This document shows positions 46,472 to 55,139 of a stretch of DNA of 64,000 nucleotides, one piece after another. This DNA is from Zhongshania antarctica (lineage in GTDB: Bacteria > Pseudomonadota > Gammaproteobacteria > Pseudomonadales > Spongiibacteraceae), in the NCBI RefSeq assembly GCF_014202945.1, contig NZ_JACHHW010000013.1, positions 1 to 64,000 of the forward strand, written 5' to 3'. Made by a program: the position numbers and the translations under genes. The notes beneath the pieces were generated by a model. That model was not told the origin of the DNA. It saw only the letters and a list, made by a program, of their open reading frames with translations, and made no database searches. Numbering within the stretch: the first letter of the stretch is position 1; every line of letters starts with the position of its first letter.

Positions 46472-46503
46472 GCGTATCGTTGTAATGGCGGTACGCCTTT
46501 TTT
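46472..46503 (+). terminator. Rho-independent terminator after the small exported protein
   Basis: GGCGTA (46472-46477) pairs with TACGCC (46493-46498), extended by further partial pairs, and runs into a T6 tract (46499-46504). Confidence 0.75.
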
Positions 46504-46531
46504 ATACCTGTTATAAAGACCTGCCCGCTGT

Positions 46532-48187
46532 TTAATGACTTGTCGGGCTGCGCAAAAAATCCGCGGCGTAATTCATTACATGAAATATCAGGTTCTGCTC
46601 ATTACTGCCGCTAATGAGCGCTGCACCGGGGCCACTGGCGTAAATGGCCACATCTTCGCCAGAATGGGTTTCGGCAGAAAGAGGGATTAAGGCTTCTTGG
46701 TGAAAACCGCTGGTTTCGGTGTCTATTGCTTTTAGGTTGTGGCGGCCAGCCTGTATTTCCTGTCGGTAAGCGGTATCGGCATTGTTGTCCGTGCCTAGGT
46801 TTTGAAAACCTCGGCCATTGCCATAGGCTAATGTGGTATAGGGCATACCATCGGCGGCCAGCGCTGGGGTGTCGCTGCCAACCCCTATTACCTTGCCTAA
46901 AATAGGGTTGCCACGCTTGGGGTAACCACTAAAGCTGAAGACGTGACCGTGGTCTGCGGTCACTATAATTAAGGTGTCGTCGGAATTGCTTAATGTTATG
47001 GCGGTCGCGACGGCATCCGCGAAGGCAATGGTTTCATTTAAGGCGTTATAGGCATTGCCGGCGTGATGGGCATGATCGATTCGGCCGCCCTCAATCATAA
47101 GAAAATAGCCGCTGGGATTCTGGCTTAGTCGCGTTATTGCCGCGGCGGTCATTGCTTGTAGCGAGGGTTCACCGCTGTTGCTGGTATCGCGGTTTGACTC
47201 ATACTGCATATGCGTTGGATTAAACAAACCCAAAATTTTGCCTGTTGCGCTTGGCTTAATCGCCTGTAAATCAGCAGTGTTTTGCAGGTAGTCGCCGTCG
47301 CGGTATTGCTGCTGCCACTCTTGGATTAAATCGCGACTGTCCTGTCGATGGCCTTCGCCACCGGTGTCGGTTTTATCGATAAACGCACGTCGACCACCGC
47401 CCATCACCACGTCAATACCGTCGACGTCGGCGCCGGGAATACGGGCTTCTAAATTTTTTTCAAAATCAATTAATTGGCTGGCGATATCTTTACAGCCCGC
47501 CGCTTTTGCGTCGTCGGGTAGGTCGCTGTCGGCCTCCCAGTCGCGGTCAGCTGTTTTGGCATAGGTTGCGGCGGGGGTGGCGTGGGTAATTCTGGCGGTG
47601 GAGATAATACCCGTCGCCTTACCGGCTAGCTCAGCTAATTCCAGGGCGCTGATCACTTCATTCCCTGCAAGGCTTTGGCAGTTGCCGGGAATGACGTTTT
47701 CATCGACACCGAGCACCCCGGCATCGGTTTTTAGGCCCGATACAATGGCGGTCATGGTGCCAGCGGAATCGGGGGTCTGCGAATCGACATTATAGGTTTT
47801 TGCTAAGCCCGTGTAGGGGAATGACTCAAAACTCAGCGCGTATTCCTCGCCGCTTTGGCCTAAGCGCTGTCCGGCGAGAATTCGCGCGGCGGTGATCGTG
47901 GCGATACTCATACCGTCGCCTAAAAATAAAATAATATTACGCGCCTTGCCGCGCTCAGCTTCGCCCAGCGGTTTGCTGGCGACGGCGCTTGCGGCGTCAA
48001 GATACCATTGATTTTGTAGAGTATTGGCGATTAATAGCGCGCTGCTTTGGTGTGTGAGCAGCGCTGTACTTTGGATTTTGCTTGGCGTGCCGGACGGCGA
48101 TATTTTGCCGTCGCTGCAAGCTGCTAGCATGAGTGTGGCTAAGCTTGCTGCTAGCGCTATTGTTAAGGTGTCGTACTTGCGCGTCAT
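46532..48187 (-). CDS. Alkaline phosphatase (PhoA family), lipoprotein
   Basis: The product has about 551 residues and a lipobox MLAAC, so it is tethered to the envelope. RNIILFLGDGMSIATITAARIL carries the metal-binding Asp and TPDSAGTMTAIVSGLKT the nucleophilic Ser. EGGRIDHAHHAGNA and VTADHGHVFSF supply further zinc/magnesium ligands. It should release phosphate from esters in the periplasm. I start at ATG 48187, with GGGG just upstream; the frame to 48214 is less likely. It lies in a minus-strand run with a haem lipoprotein and a PhoX-like protein, so phosphate starvation control is plausible. Confidence 0.88.
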   Translation of the reverse strand: MTRKYDTLTIALAASLATLMLAACSDGKISPSGTPSKIQSTALLTHQSSALLIANTLQNQWYLDAASAVASKPLGEAERGKARNIILFLGDGMSIATITAARILAGQRLGQSGEEYALSFESFPYTGLAKTYNVDSQTPDSAGTMTAIVSGLKTDAGVLGVDENVIPGNCQSLAGNEVISALELAELAGKATGIISTARITHATPAATYAKTADRDWEADSDLPDDAKAAGCKDIASQLIDFEKNLEARIPGADVDGIDVVMGGGRRAFIDKTDTGGEGHRQDSRDLIQEWQQQYRDGDYLQNTADLQAIKPSATGKILGLFNPTHMQYESNRDTSNSGEPSLQAMTAAAITRLSQNPSGYFLMIEGGRIDHAHHAGNAYNALNETIAFADAVATAITLSNSDDTLIIVTADHGHVFSFSGYPKRGNPILGKVIGVGSDTPALAADGMPYTTLAYGNGRGFQNLGTDNNADTAYRQEIQAGRHNLKAIDTETSGFHQEALIPLSAETHSGEDVAIYASGPGAALISGSNEQNLIFHVMNYAADFLRSPTSH

Positions 48188-48228
48188 TGTTGCCCCTAAG
48201 TTCTTTGCAGTCATTGGCCACTATCTAA

Positions 48229-49953
48229 TTATTTTGTACTTAACGGAAGTGCTGTGTTCTTTATTTTTTCCTCGTTTGTCCATTGCAAGCGAATGTCCCA
48301 CTGCACGGCTTTATCTCCTGGAAGCACTGGCGTCGTTTCGGGATCAATTTCCTTATGCACATTTGTTACCGGCTTTAAATTTGCGTCACGACCATGAATA
48401 AAATCTTGGTCGGCAACAATGGTCATATAAGCCTTATTCAAATCTAGCGCGCGGCGTAGCGACGGCGTAATAAGCTGGTACACATCCAATCCCTGTACCG
48501 CTGTAGTATTAAGGCTGCCATCAGCATTAAAAAAGCGTTGGCGAATTTCATCGTTTTCTCTAAATTCATTACCGCCGCCGACGGTACGCAAATAATGGGC
48601 AATTTCGCCTTCATTCGCATTTTGGGTGTCTACATTTGGGGCGTCGGGCATGCCGACTAAGTCGATATAGGACCAGCCCTCGGCTCCAGTCACCTTGCGA
48701 GCAAAGGCAAAGGTTTGGTCTATGGTCGAGCCAATAGTGGTATGGCAGCCCATACAAAACAATTGCTCCTCATCGCTTTGTTTGCGCAGCTGACCTTGCT
48801 GGTTTTCAATAAAGCCAAGCAGCATCCAGCCAAAACTATTATCGGTGCCTTGATCGTCACGATGAATAAATTGCGGTAGCAGGCCTTCGACTTTCTCTTG
48901 GAATTCGTTGCCGTATTTGGACACCAAGTGATTTGGATTATAGTAGTCATATTTGCGCATATAGCGCAGTTCTTTCATGCGCGGGGGTAGGCCAATGGCG
49001 CCGCTCTTATCGATGCCGACGTACCGCACCGAGTGTAAAAATTCAGTGCCAAGAGGGTAGAGCATGGGGCTAAGGACTTCGTCAGCGGCACCGCCAATAT
49101 AGTGGCTTGGGCGGCGCAATGTTTGGATGATACCTAATTTACCGTCGGCATTTAGGTCCTGACATACTGCGTTTTCGTCAATATCGGGTAGCGAAATTTG
49201 GTCGAGATCTTTAATCGCCATTTCTAAAATCGAGAGATTGGCCAGATAGGCGTCTCGGGATTCTGGGCTGTTTTGGCAGGACGATTGCCGGAATTTTGCA
49301 GGTAGGCGAATCATCACATCGTCGGTGGAGCCATTGGTGGGCCAAAAAGTACTGGGTAGTGGTTTGTAATTGAAGGCCACCCAGTGACTGCCATCTTTGG
49401 CGATGCCGTGTTGGTCAAAGGCCGCCGCGCCTAGGTGCAAATTTTTAATCTCGGGAATGGGTCCCTGCCAATCGGGTGTGCTCTTTAGCTGCTCTATTAA
49501 GGGACTGTAATTGTCGGTGTAAAGATAATCGATAACCTGTTGGTCGCTGATGTCTGCTATTTTTTGCTGGCGGTCTTCAAATAGGTTTTGCCAGTGGTTA
49601 CTTAGGCCCAAATCAGAAAAGGCATACACGCTTTGCAAATTGCTGTCGTTCATAGTGTTGGGGCGGCTGCGGTAGGGGTAGCTCTGGTGGCAGGTCATGC
49701 AGGGGTTGTATTGCCCTTCGTGCATGGTATAGCACTGGGGTGGAATGACCGCCTCGGCATTGTAGAGGGTGTCGCTCGGTGGTAGGCGTAATATGCCCTG
49801 ACTACCGGCCGCAATTCTTGGGGGAAATTTGAGCTGTTTTAGCACGCTAGCATCTGTTGTCACTTGTTCGTGCTGCGCTGGATTTACCTTGTCTTTTGGT
49901 GACGCGTCACAGGCTGCCAAAATGAAAAGAAAAATAAGAATGAGCGCTTTCAT
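48229..49953 (-). CDS. Di-haem c-type cytochrome-like lipoprotein
   Basis: This 574-residue protein has a lipobox LAAC (Cys15) and two CxxCH haem c sites, CMTCH near residue 85 and CMGCH near residue 420. The wide spacing is unusual for small cytochromes and suggests a multidomain periplasmic redox enzyme. I cannot name a family with certainty; LPPSDTLYNAEAVIPPQCYTMHEGQ and RVTG/GWSYIDLVG segments are not diagnostic. The stop is 40 bp before the PhoA-like gene. A terminator and the PhoX-like gene lie upstream. A role with the phosphatases is possible but unproven. Confidence 0.65.
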   Translation of the reverse strand: MKALILIFLFILAACDASPKDKVNPAQHEQVTTDASVLKQLKFPPRIAAGSQGILRLPPSDTLYNAEAVIPPQCYTMHEGQYNPCMTCHQSYPYRSRPNTMNDSNLQSVYAFSDLGLSNHWQNLFEDRQQKIADISDQQVIDYLYTDNYSPLIEQLKSTPDWQGPIPEIKNLHLGAAAFDQHGIAKDGSHWVAFNYKPLPSTFWPTNGSTDDVMIRLPAKFRQSSCQNSPESRDAYLANLSILEMAIKDLDQISLPDIDENAVCQDLNADGKLGIIQTLRRPSHYIGGAADEVLSPMLYPLGTEFLHSVRYVGIDKSGAIGLPPRMKELRYMRKYDYYNPNHLVSKYGNEFQEKVEGLLPQFIHRDDQGTDNSFGWMLLGFIENQQGQLRKQSDEEQLFCMGCHTTIGSTIDQTFAFARKVTGAEGWSYIDLVGMPDAPNVDTQNANEGEIAHYLRTVGGGNEFRENDEIRQRFFNADGSLNTTAVQGLDVYQLITPSLRRALDLNKAYMTIVADQDFIHGRDANLKPVTNVHKEIDPETTPVLPGDKAVQWDIRLQWTNEEKIKNTALPLSTK

Positions 49954-49965
49954 GGATTCCTTACC

Positions 49966-49999
49966 AATAAAAAAAAGAGGGCGGATAAATCCGCCCTCT
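49966..49999 (-). terminator. Terminator of the PhoX-like gene
   Basis: AGAGGGCGGAT (49976-49986) pairs perfectly with ATCCGCCCTCT (49989-49999). On the minus strand the stem runs into the complement of an A-rich tract (49968-49976). It separates the PhoX-like gene from the haem lipoprotein gene. Confidence 0.85.
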
Positions 50000-50021
50000 A
50001 AACTGCTGTAACATGCGGGTT

Positions 50022-51845
50022 TTACAGAGCGGGATCTTCAAACAACCAAATAATATTGTTTTGGTGATTGCCGGTGTCTTCACCGATTAATACTCGGCCA
50101 TCGTCGAGAACCACCAGATTATCGGGGTTGGATATGTTATTTATGTTACAGCGGTTGGTGCTGCGGCTGCCGTCGTAGGGGCCGCCAACAATCGCCGGTG
50201 AGAGGGTCTTGATATCGACCAAGCCGGCACTGTTTTTAACAAGCTTCATTCGGTAAACCGCGCCACATTTGCCGTGAGTGCCGTCTAACTGAATCGCGCC
50301 GCTGCTATCTGACATTGTGCTCGTGGTGTCGGACATGGCCATATACATATAGGCTTGCTTGCCGTCGGCACTGCCGGCATTCCACCAGTTGTCGGCAAGA
50401 CCGAAGTTGATATTTACGCCTTCCATTTTATTGAACTCGGCAGTTGCACCCATTGCTGCGGCCGCCTTGCGGCTCTCAAGGAAACCGACACGGTCGTCAG
50501 TAAACGGATTGCTGGCCACCGTGCCGCTAGTGTCGAGGTCGGCGTTCAACTTTGACTCGGCGTAGTCATTGATTTGCTGTGCGGTAATTTGCTTGGCCTC
50601 GGCTAAAGTGCCGTTAAAGCTAGCGATAGCCGCTTCGATGGTGGCTTCATTACCCGTGGCGATCTTAATCCACTCAATGGCGAAAGCGGCTTCAGCAGGG
50701 TCCTTAACACCGGCGGATTGCGTAGCTTTAGCCGCGTAGAGTGAACCTGAACTCATGTCGCTGGGATTATCTGCTACAAACTTAAACAAGACCGTGCCGC
50801 TGCCGTCATCGCTTAAAAACACGGTGCGTAAATCTGGCATAACTACCGCATTTTCGTGGGAGAAGCGCCCCATGAGTTCTAGCTTATTTATGGTGACATT
50901 GGCCACGTCAGTTGCGGCAACAGTGCCGCCGGTGCCAATTTCTACAATATAACCGTAGTCGTAGGGGTTGCCCCAATTACCACTGCCGTCTGTTGGGAAA
51001 CCTCGGTATTCGGCAATCGATTTGGCTTGGCTATTTCCGGCATTAAACCAATCGCCGGTATTGTCAAAATACAGTTCTTCGGATGTTAGTGGTGTACCCC
51101 AGGGGCTCAAGGTACCAAAGCAGTTAACCCACGTGCCTTTAACCGACGAGAAATCTAACATGCCCTCCTGAGTCACAGCATAGGTACTGCTCAGTTTAAT
51201 GCGGCTCATACCGCCGGGCCGATCTTCCCAGTTGGAGTAGAGGAAGTAGCCAGTGCCACCATCAGAAACCGCCGCGTTAAAGTCAGGGTCGTTAGAGTTT
51301 TTTAATACCGTGCTGCCATCCGCCGCAACGATGTCGCCCATTTGTTTGCCGCTGGCGAGGTCGTCGCCCTGTTGGGCTAGCACCATGTAGGTACCGGCGG
51401 CGCTGAGTACCCGCTCTTTATCGGCGGTGGTAATAGGGAAGTCCATGGCGGCGACATTGCCGAGATTATTTGCATCGACATTCATAAATGCGCCGATGGT
51501 GCCCTTATCAATAGTCTTGCCGTCGACATCCATGGTGGTGTTGGAGCCGCTTGGGTGTTGGATGTTGCTGAACAACACGCCGTCGCTATTAACGAACAAG
51601 CCGGTAAACTCTGCACCCAAGGGCGCTGAGGCAAAACGCTTTAGGGCTGCACCTTCCAGGCCGTCCTTGCCATCATTTCCGTTCGCGCCGGGTGTACCAA
51701 TTGATCCTGGCGCGCCAGCAGAACCTGGGTTGCCAGCGGCGCCATCTGCACCGGCGGGGCCCCGATCACCATCGTCACCGCCACAAGCGCTTAGACCCGC
51801 TGCGAGAATGCTCGCTATTGAGAGTTGTAATAATGCCCTTTTCAT
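50022..51845 (-). CDS. PhoX-like (DUF839) phosphatase lipoprotein with collagen-like repeats
   Basis: This 607-residue protein has a lipobox LSAC (Cys21) followed by about 12 Gly-X-Y repeats (GPAGADGAAGNPGSAGAPG onward, residues about 29-66), which would form a collagen-like stalk. The remaining 540 residues follow the DUF839/PhoX pattern: GEDTGNHQNN near the C-terminus, RVYFLSDDGSG-like TVFLSDDGSGTVLFKFV, and EEL.FDNTGDW. PhoX enzymes are calcium/iron-dependent alkaline phosphatases. A stalked, lipid-anchored form is uncommon. Two TGTCAT-like boxes lie about 85-110 bp upstream. Confidence 0.75.
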   Translation of the reverse strand: MKRALLQLSIASILAAGLSACGGDDGDRGPAGADGAAGNPGSAGAPGSIGTPGANGNDGKDGLEGAALKRFASAPLGAEFTGLFVNSDGVLFSNIQHPSGSNTTMDVDGKTIDKGTIGAFMNVDANNLGNVAAMDFPITTADKERVLSAAGTYMVLAQQGDDLASGKQMGDIVAADGSTVLKNSNDPDFNAAVSDGGTGYFLYSNWEDRPGGMSRIKLSSTYAVTQEGMLDFSSVKGTWVNCFGTLSPWGTPLTSEELYFDNTGDWFNAGNSQAKSIAEYRGFPTDGSGNWGNPYDYGYIVEIGTGGTVAATDVANVTINKLELMGRFSHENAVVMPDLRTVFLSDDGSGTVLFKFVADNPSDMSSGSLYAAKATQSAGVKDPAEAAFAIEWIKIATGNEATIEAAIASFNGTLAEAKQITAQQINDYAESKLNADLDTSGTVASNPFTDDRVGFLESRKAAAAMGATAEFNKMEGVNINFGLADNWWNAGSADGKQAYMYMAMSDTTSTMSDSSGAIQLDGTHGKCGAVYRMKLVKNSAGLVDIKTLSPAIVGGPYDGSRSTNRCNINNISNPDNLVVLDDGRVLIGEDTGNHQNNIIWLFEDPAL

Positions 51846-51928
51846 AATTGTTCCCGTCGTTGGTGGGTAGGAGATATTTAAAACCGCATCAGTGTAGGCG
51901 GGGGCTGTTACAGAATAGGGACGAGAAA

Positions 51929-51957
51929 ATGTCAGTATCAGTGCGTTTTTATGACAA
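51929..51957 (-). promoter_or_regulatory. Candidate PHO box half-sites upstream of the PhoX-like gene
   Basis: On the minus strand TTGTCAT (51951-51957) and CTGACAT (51929-51935) are one base from the PhoB half-site CTGTCAT. They are 22 bases apart, twice the 11-base Pho spacing, with a poor middle unit. The match is partial, so control by PhoB is only suggested. Confidence 0.35.
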
Positions 51958-52157
51958 GGGGCTCAGCCAAAACACGAGTGACTCAATATGGTGCGTCCAT
52001 CCTTATTTGGTGCGCTAATGTGCACTTAATGAATGCCTTATTTACCTTTAAAACACCGTTGCGGTGCCAATAATGGGTCATTTCCGCGTTTGGCACGTAA
52101 TGTGTATAGTGTCTTGTGTCCGCACTCTTGGTGGCATTGGACACGATACAAAAAATG
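51958..52157. other. Intergenic region before the guanidine operon
   Basis: No gene is supported; a 68-codon frame at 52033-52239 runs into the riboswitch and is rejected. TGGCACG (52091-52097) is a good -24 element of a sigma-54 promoter, but the -12 partner reads GTGTA instead of TTGCA. The operon promoter should lie here. Confidence 0.4.
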
Positions 52158-52285
52158 GAAAGCTAGGGTTCCGGTTGCGACTATTTCTATAGGTAAAGCA
52201 ACGACTGGTCCGAGAGCTTTCGACCTTCAGAGTACGTAGCTAGGCTGCAAGAAGGTTACACGGCGGGACAAAAGCCCGGGAGACG
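52158..52285 (+). promoter_or_regulatory. Guanidine-I (ykkC subtype 1) riboswitch
   Basis: The three conserved blocks of the ykkC RNA are present in order: CTAGGGTTCCGG, then GACTGGTCCGAGAGC, then ACACGGCGGGACAAAAGCCC followed by GGGAGA. P1 forms from GAAAGCT (52158-52164) and AGCTTTC (52215-52221). An internal helix is GTTGC/GCAAC, and ACCTTC/GAAGGT brackets the third helix. This aptamer binds guanidinium and turns genes on. It ends about 60 bases before the ATG at 52346, ahead of the whole transporter-carboxylase operon. Confidence 0.92.
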
Positions 52286-52345
52286 AACGGCGATATGCGC
52301 CAGGAGTGCTCTATGAAACCGTGTGAAACCTCTGGAGGTTCAACG

Positions 52346-53389
52346 ATGAAGCGACTTTCCGCTTTACTGCTTACACTCACATTCTCTTCTTTTTCTGTCG
52401 CAGCTACCGATAGCTTTAAGGTGTGTTGGTCAATTTATGTCGGCTGGATGCCTTGGGGCTATGCCGCCGAGCAAAAGATCATGGATAAGTGGGCTAAAAA
52501 GTACGACCTCGATATTGAGGTGGTACAAATCAACGATTACATCGAATCCATTAACCAATACACCACGGGCGAATTTGCCGCCTGCGCCATGACCAATATG
52601 GATGCGCTGACCATTCCCGCTGCGGGCGGCGTCGATAGCACGGCCTTGATTGTAGGCGACTTCTCTAACGGCAATGACGGCGTGGTCTTAAAAGGCTCTG
52701 ACAAACTAAAAGACATTAAAGGCCAGCGCGTTAATTTGGTTGAGCTGAGCGTTTCTCACTACCTGCTCGCTCGCGGTTTAGAGAGCGTGGGTATGCGCGA
52801 GTCTGACGTTACCGTGGTAAACACCTCCGACGCTGATATGGTCGCCGTATTCCCCACCGAAGGGGTTACGTCGGTTGCAACGTGGAATCCACTGCTTAGC
52901 GAAATTACGAGTATGCCAGGGGCGAATAAGGTTTTTGATTCCTCGCAAATTCCGGGCGAAATTATCGACCTAATGGTTATCAATACCGAGGTCTTGAAGG
53001 CCAATCCTAAATTGGGCAAGGCACTGACCGGCGCGTGGTATGAAATTATGGCCACCATGAGCGCCAAAGACAAAACCGGTATTGCGGCGCGCACCACCAT
53101 GGGCGTGGCGTCGGGCACCGATTTGGCTGGTTACGAAGCTCAGCTGGCAAGCACCCAAATGTTTTACACCCCAGCAGAAGCCGTTGCCTTTACTAAGAGT
53201 GCGGCTCTGAAAACCACCATGAAGAATGTGGCAGAATTTTCCTTTGCCCATGGTCTACTCGGTGACGGTGCACCCGACGCTGGCTTTATCGGCATTGAAA
53301 CGCCATCTGGCGTGTTTGGTAACAAAGCCAATATCAAATTCCGTTTTGACCCCAGCTATATGCAAATGGCGGCAGACGGCAAACTGTAA
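52346..53389 (+). CDS. ABC transporter substrate-binding protein, probably guanidine (NitT/TauT type)
   Basis: The product has about 347 residues with a signal peptide ending near SVAA. The fold is that of NitT/TauT/SsuA-like binding proteins; SIYVGWMPWGYAAEQKIMDKWAKKYDLDIEVVQINDYIESINQYTTGEFAACAMTNMDAL is typical of the members encoded beside urea/guanidine carboxylases. GGAGG lies eight bases before the ATG at 52346; an in-frame start at 52295 would lie too close to the aptamer. The riboswitch directly upstream and the catabolic genes downstream make guanidine the likely ligand. Confidence 0.82.
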   Translation: MKRLSALLLTLTFSSFSVAATDSFKVCWSIYVGWMPWGYAAEQKIMDKWAKKYDLDIEVVQINDYIESINQYTTGEFAACAMTNMDALTIPAAGGVDSTALIVGDFSNGNDGVVLKGSDKLKDIKGQRVNLVELSVSHYLLARGLESVGMRESDVTVVNTSDADMVAVFPTEGVTSVATWNPLLSEITSMPGANKVFDSSQIPGEIIDLMVINTEVLKANPKLGKALTGAWYEIMATMSAKDKTGIAARTTMGVASGTDLAGYEAQLASTQMFYTPAEAVAFTKSAALKTTMKNVAEFSFAHGLLGDGAPDAGFIGIETPSGVFGNKANIKFRFDPSYMQMAADGKL

Positions 53390-53482
53390 ATCTCGCGTTT
53401 GACGAGATCACCCTCCACCAACGGGGAGGGAGGCTAAGCCTGTAGATTACAGGCAACAACAATCAGGCGCAGGGATGCGCCT
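53390..53482 (+). repeat. Four consecutive stem-loops between binding protein and permease genes
   Basis: Four perfect stems follow the stop codon without overlap: ATCTCG/CGAGAT (53390-53408), CCCTCC/GGAGGG (53411-53430), GCCTGTA/TACAGGC (53438-53454) and AGGCGCA/TGCGCCT (53465-53482). None has a T-tract. Such structures often protect the upstream message so the binding protein is made in excess over the membrane subunits. Confidence 0.65.
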
Positions 53483-53539
53483 ACTTACAACCACCTTTCG
53501 CTTAGCCTGTTAAGCTTGTGGATAAGGGTTTACCAAATT

Positions 53540-54364
53540 ATGAAACGACTGATCAATGTACGACCCAGTCGAGTATGGCGGTTTGGTCTAGCCCTACTGC
53601 CTTTTGCAGTGATTTTACTGCTGTATATTTCGGCATCCGACGCACGGCTTGCCGAAAACCCCCAAGACAAATTACTGCCAAGCTTCACGCAAATGGGTGA
53701 TGCCATTCAACGCCTGGCTTTTGAACCCAGCAAGCGCAGTGGTGACTACTTGTTTTGGCAAGACACCTTAAGCAGTTTGCGCCGCTTGGGCATTGGTATG
53801 GCAATAGCTGCGTCTCTGGGTATGTTATTCGGCTTGCTGACCGGCGCCTTGCCGGTCGTCAATGCCAGCTTTGCACCGCTGCTTACCGTGGTGTCACTGG
53901 TGCCGCCTATGGCCTTGTTGCCAGTATTGTTTATTGTGTTCGGCTTGGGCGAGGTGTCTAAAGTCGCCTTGATCGCCATTGGTATTACCCCGTTTATTGC
54001 TCGCGATATTCAAAAGCGCAGTTTAGAGATTCCTCGCGAGCAACTCGTCAAAGCCCAAACCTTGGGCGCTAATAGCTGGCAAATTATTGTGCGGGTGTTA
54101 ATTCCGCAATTGCTGCCGCGCTTGATAGATGCAGTGCGCTTGTCCTTGGGCTCGGCCTGGTTATTCCTGATTGCCGCTGAGGCCATCGCCTCAACCGATG
54201 GGCTGGGCTATCGGGTGTTTTTAGTGCGGCGTTACTTATCGATGGATGTGATTCTGCCCTATGTGGCGTGGATTGCCTTGCTGGCATTTATTATCGATTA
54301 CGCCCTCGCCAAATTCAGCGCCGTTGCGTTCCCCTGGCATGCCCAGCAGGAGGGCAAGTCATGA
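53540..54364 (+). CDS. ABC transporter permease of the guanidine operon
   Basis: This 274-residue inner-membrane protein has about six helices. The EAA loop that contacts the ATPase is AQTLGANSWQIIVRVLIPQLLPRLIDAVRLSLGSAW, typical of the NitT/TauT permease group. I start at ATG 53540, with AAGGG upstream; a GTG at 53516 is an alternative. The stop overlaps the ATPase start (ATGA). It works with the flanking binding protein and ATPase. Confidence 0.88.
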   Translation: MKRLINVRPSRVWRFGLALLPFAVILLLYISASDARLAENPQDKLLPSFTQMGDAIQRLAFEPSKRSGDYLFWQDTLSSLRRLGIGMAIAASLGMLFGLLTGALPVVNASFAPLLTVVSLVPPMALLPVLFIVFGLGEVSKVALIAIGITPFIARDIQKRSLEIPREQLVKAQTLGANSWQIIVRVLIPQLLPRLIDAVRLSLGSAWLFLIAAEAIASTDGLGYRVFLVRRYLSMDVILPYVAWIALLAFIIDYALAKFSAVAFPWHAQQEGKS

Positions 54365-55137
54365 TTGAAATTCGCAATGTGTGGAAGCGCTTCGACGACA
54401 ACGTTATTTTGGAAAATATTTCTGCCACCGTAAAAGAAGGTGAATTCGTTACCTTGGTTGGTGCTTCGGGCTGCGGTAAAAGCACTTTCTTGCGAATGCT
54501 ACTGGGCACTGATTCGCCGTCGCAAGGTAGTATTTTGCTGGACGGCAAAGCTATACCGAGTGAACCCGATTCGGGTCGCGGTGTGGTATTTCAGCAGTAT
54601 TCGGTTTTTCCGCACTTAACGGTATTGGAAAACGTGGTGATCGCTCGCGCCTTTGAACGCAGCAAACTGGGATTTTTATGGGGCGCGGCAAAGAAAGCTG
54701 CGCGGGAAGAGGCCGCTGAGCTGCTTAATATAGTTGGCCTGAGTCACATGCTGCATCGCTACCCAGATGAACTGTCTGGGGGCATGCGTCAGCGCTTGGC
54801 GATTGCTCAAGCTCTTATTTTAAAACCCCGTATCCTTTTATTAGACGAACCCTTTGGTGCCCTCGACCCCGGTATTCGCGCCGACATGCACGAGCTGGTG
54901 TTGAATTTGTGGCGCAAACACAAACTCACCGTGTTTATGGTCACCCACGATCTAAAAGAAGGTTTTCACCTTGGCACCCGCCTGTGGGTATTCGACAAGC
55001 TGCGGGTCGACCCCCAAGCGCCTAATGCCTATGGCGCAGGTATTACTTACGACCTGCCGGTCGGTGCCTGTGAACCTGAATTACTTGAAGAAATAGACGG
55101 GAGTCTGTCTGCCAATAAGCAGGCGGAGGAAATATAG
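54361..55137 (+). CDS. ABC transporter ATP-binding protein of the guanidine operon
   Basis: This 258-residue ATPase energises the importer. Walker A is VGASGCGKST, the signature is LSGGMRQRLAIAQAL, Walker B is ILLLDEPFGALD and the switch His is in MVTHDLKEG. The C-terminal tail is slightly longer than in SsuB/TauB. Start ATG 54361 overlaps the permease stop by four bases; a longer frame to 54268 lies inside the permease gene. Confidence 0.92.
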   Translation: MIEIRNVWKRFDDNVILENISATVKEGEFVTLVGASGCGKSTFLRMLLGTDSPSQGSILLDGKAIPSEPDSGRGVVFQQYSVFPHLTVLENVVIARAFERSKLGFLWGAAKKAAREEAAELLNIVGLSHMLHRYPDELSGGMRQRLAIAQALILKPRILLLDEPFGALDPGIRADMHELVLNLWRKHKLTVFMVTHDLKEGFHLGTRLWVFDKLRVDPQAPNAYGAGITYDLPVGACEPELLEEIDGSLSANKQAEEI

Positions 55138-55139
55138 CA

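Noticed and set aside
52033-52239. 68-codon frame before the guanidine operon
   Set aside because: It runs into the guanidine-I riboswitch, which explains the conserved sequence there.
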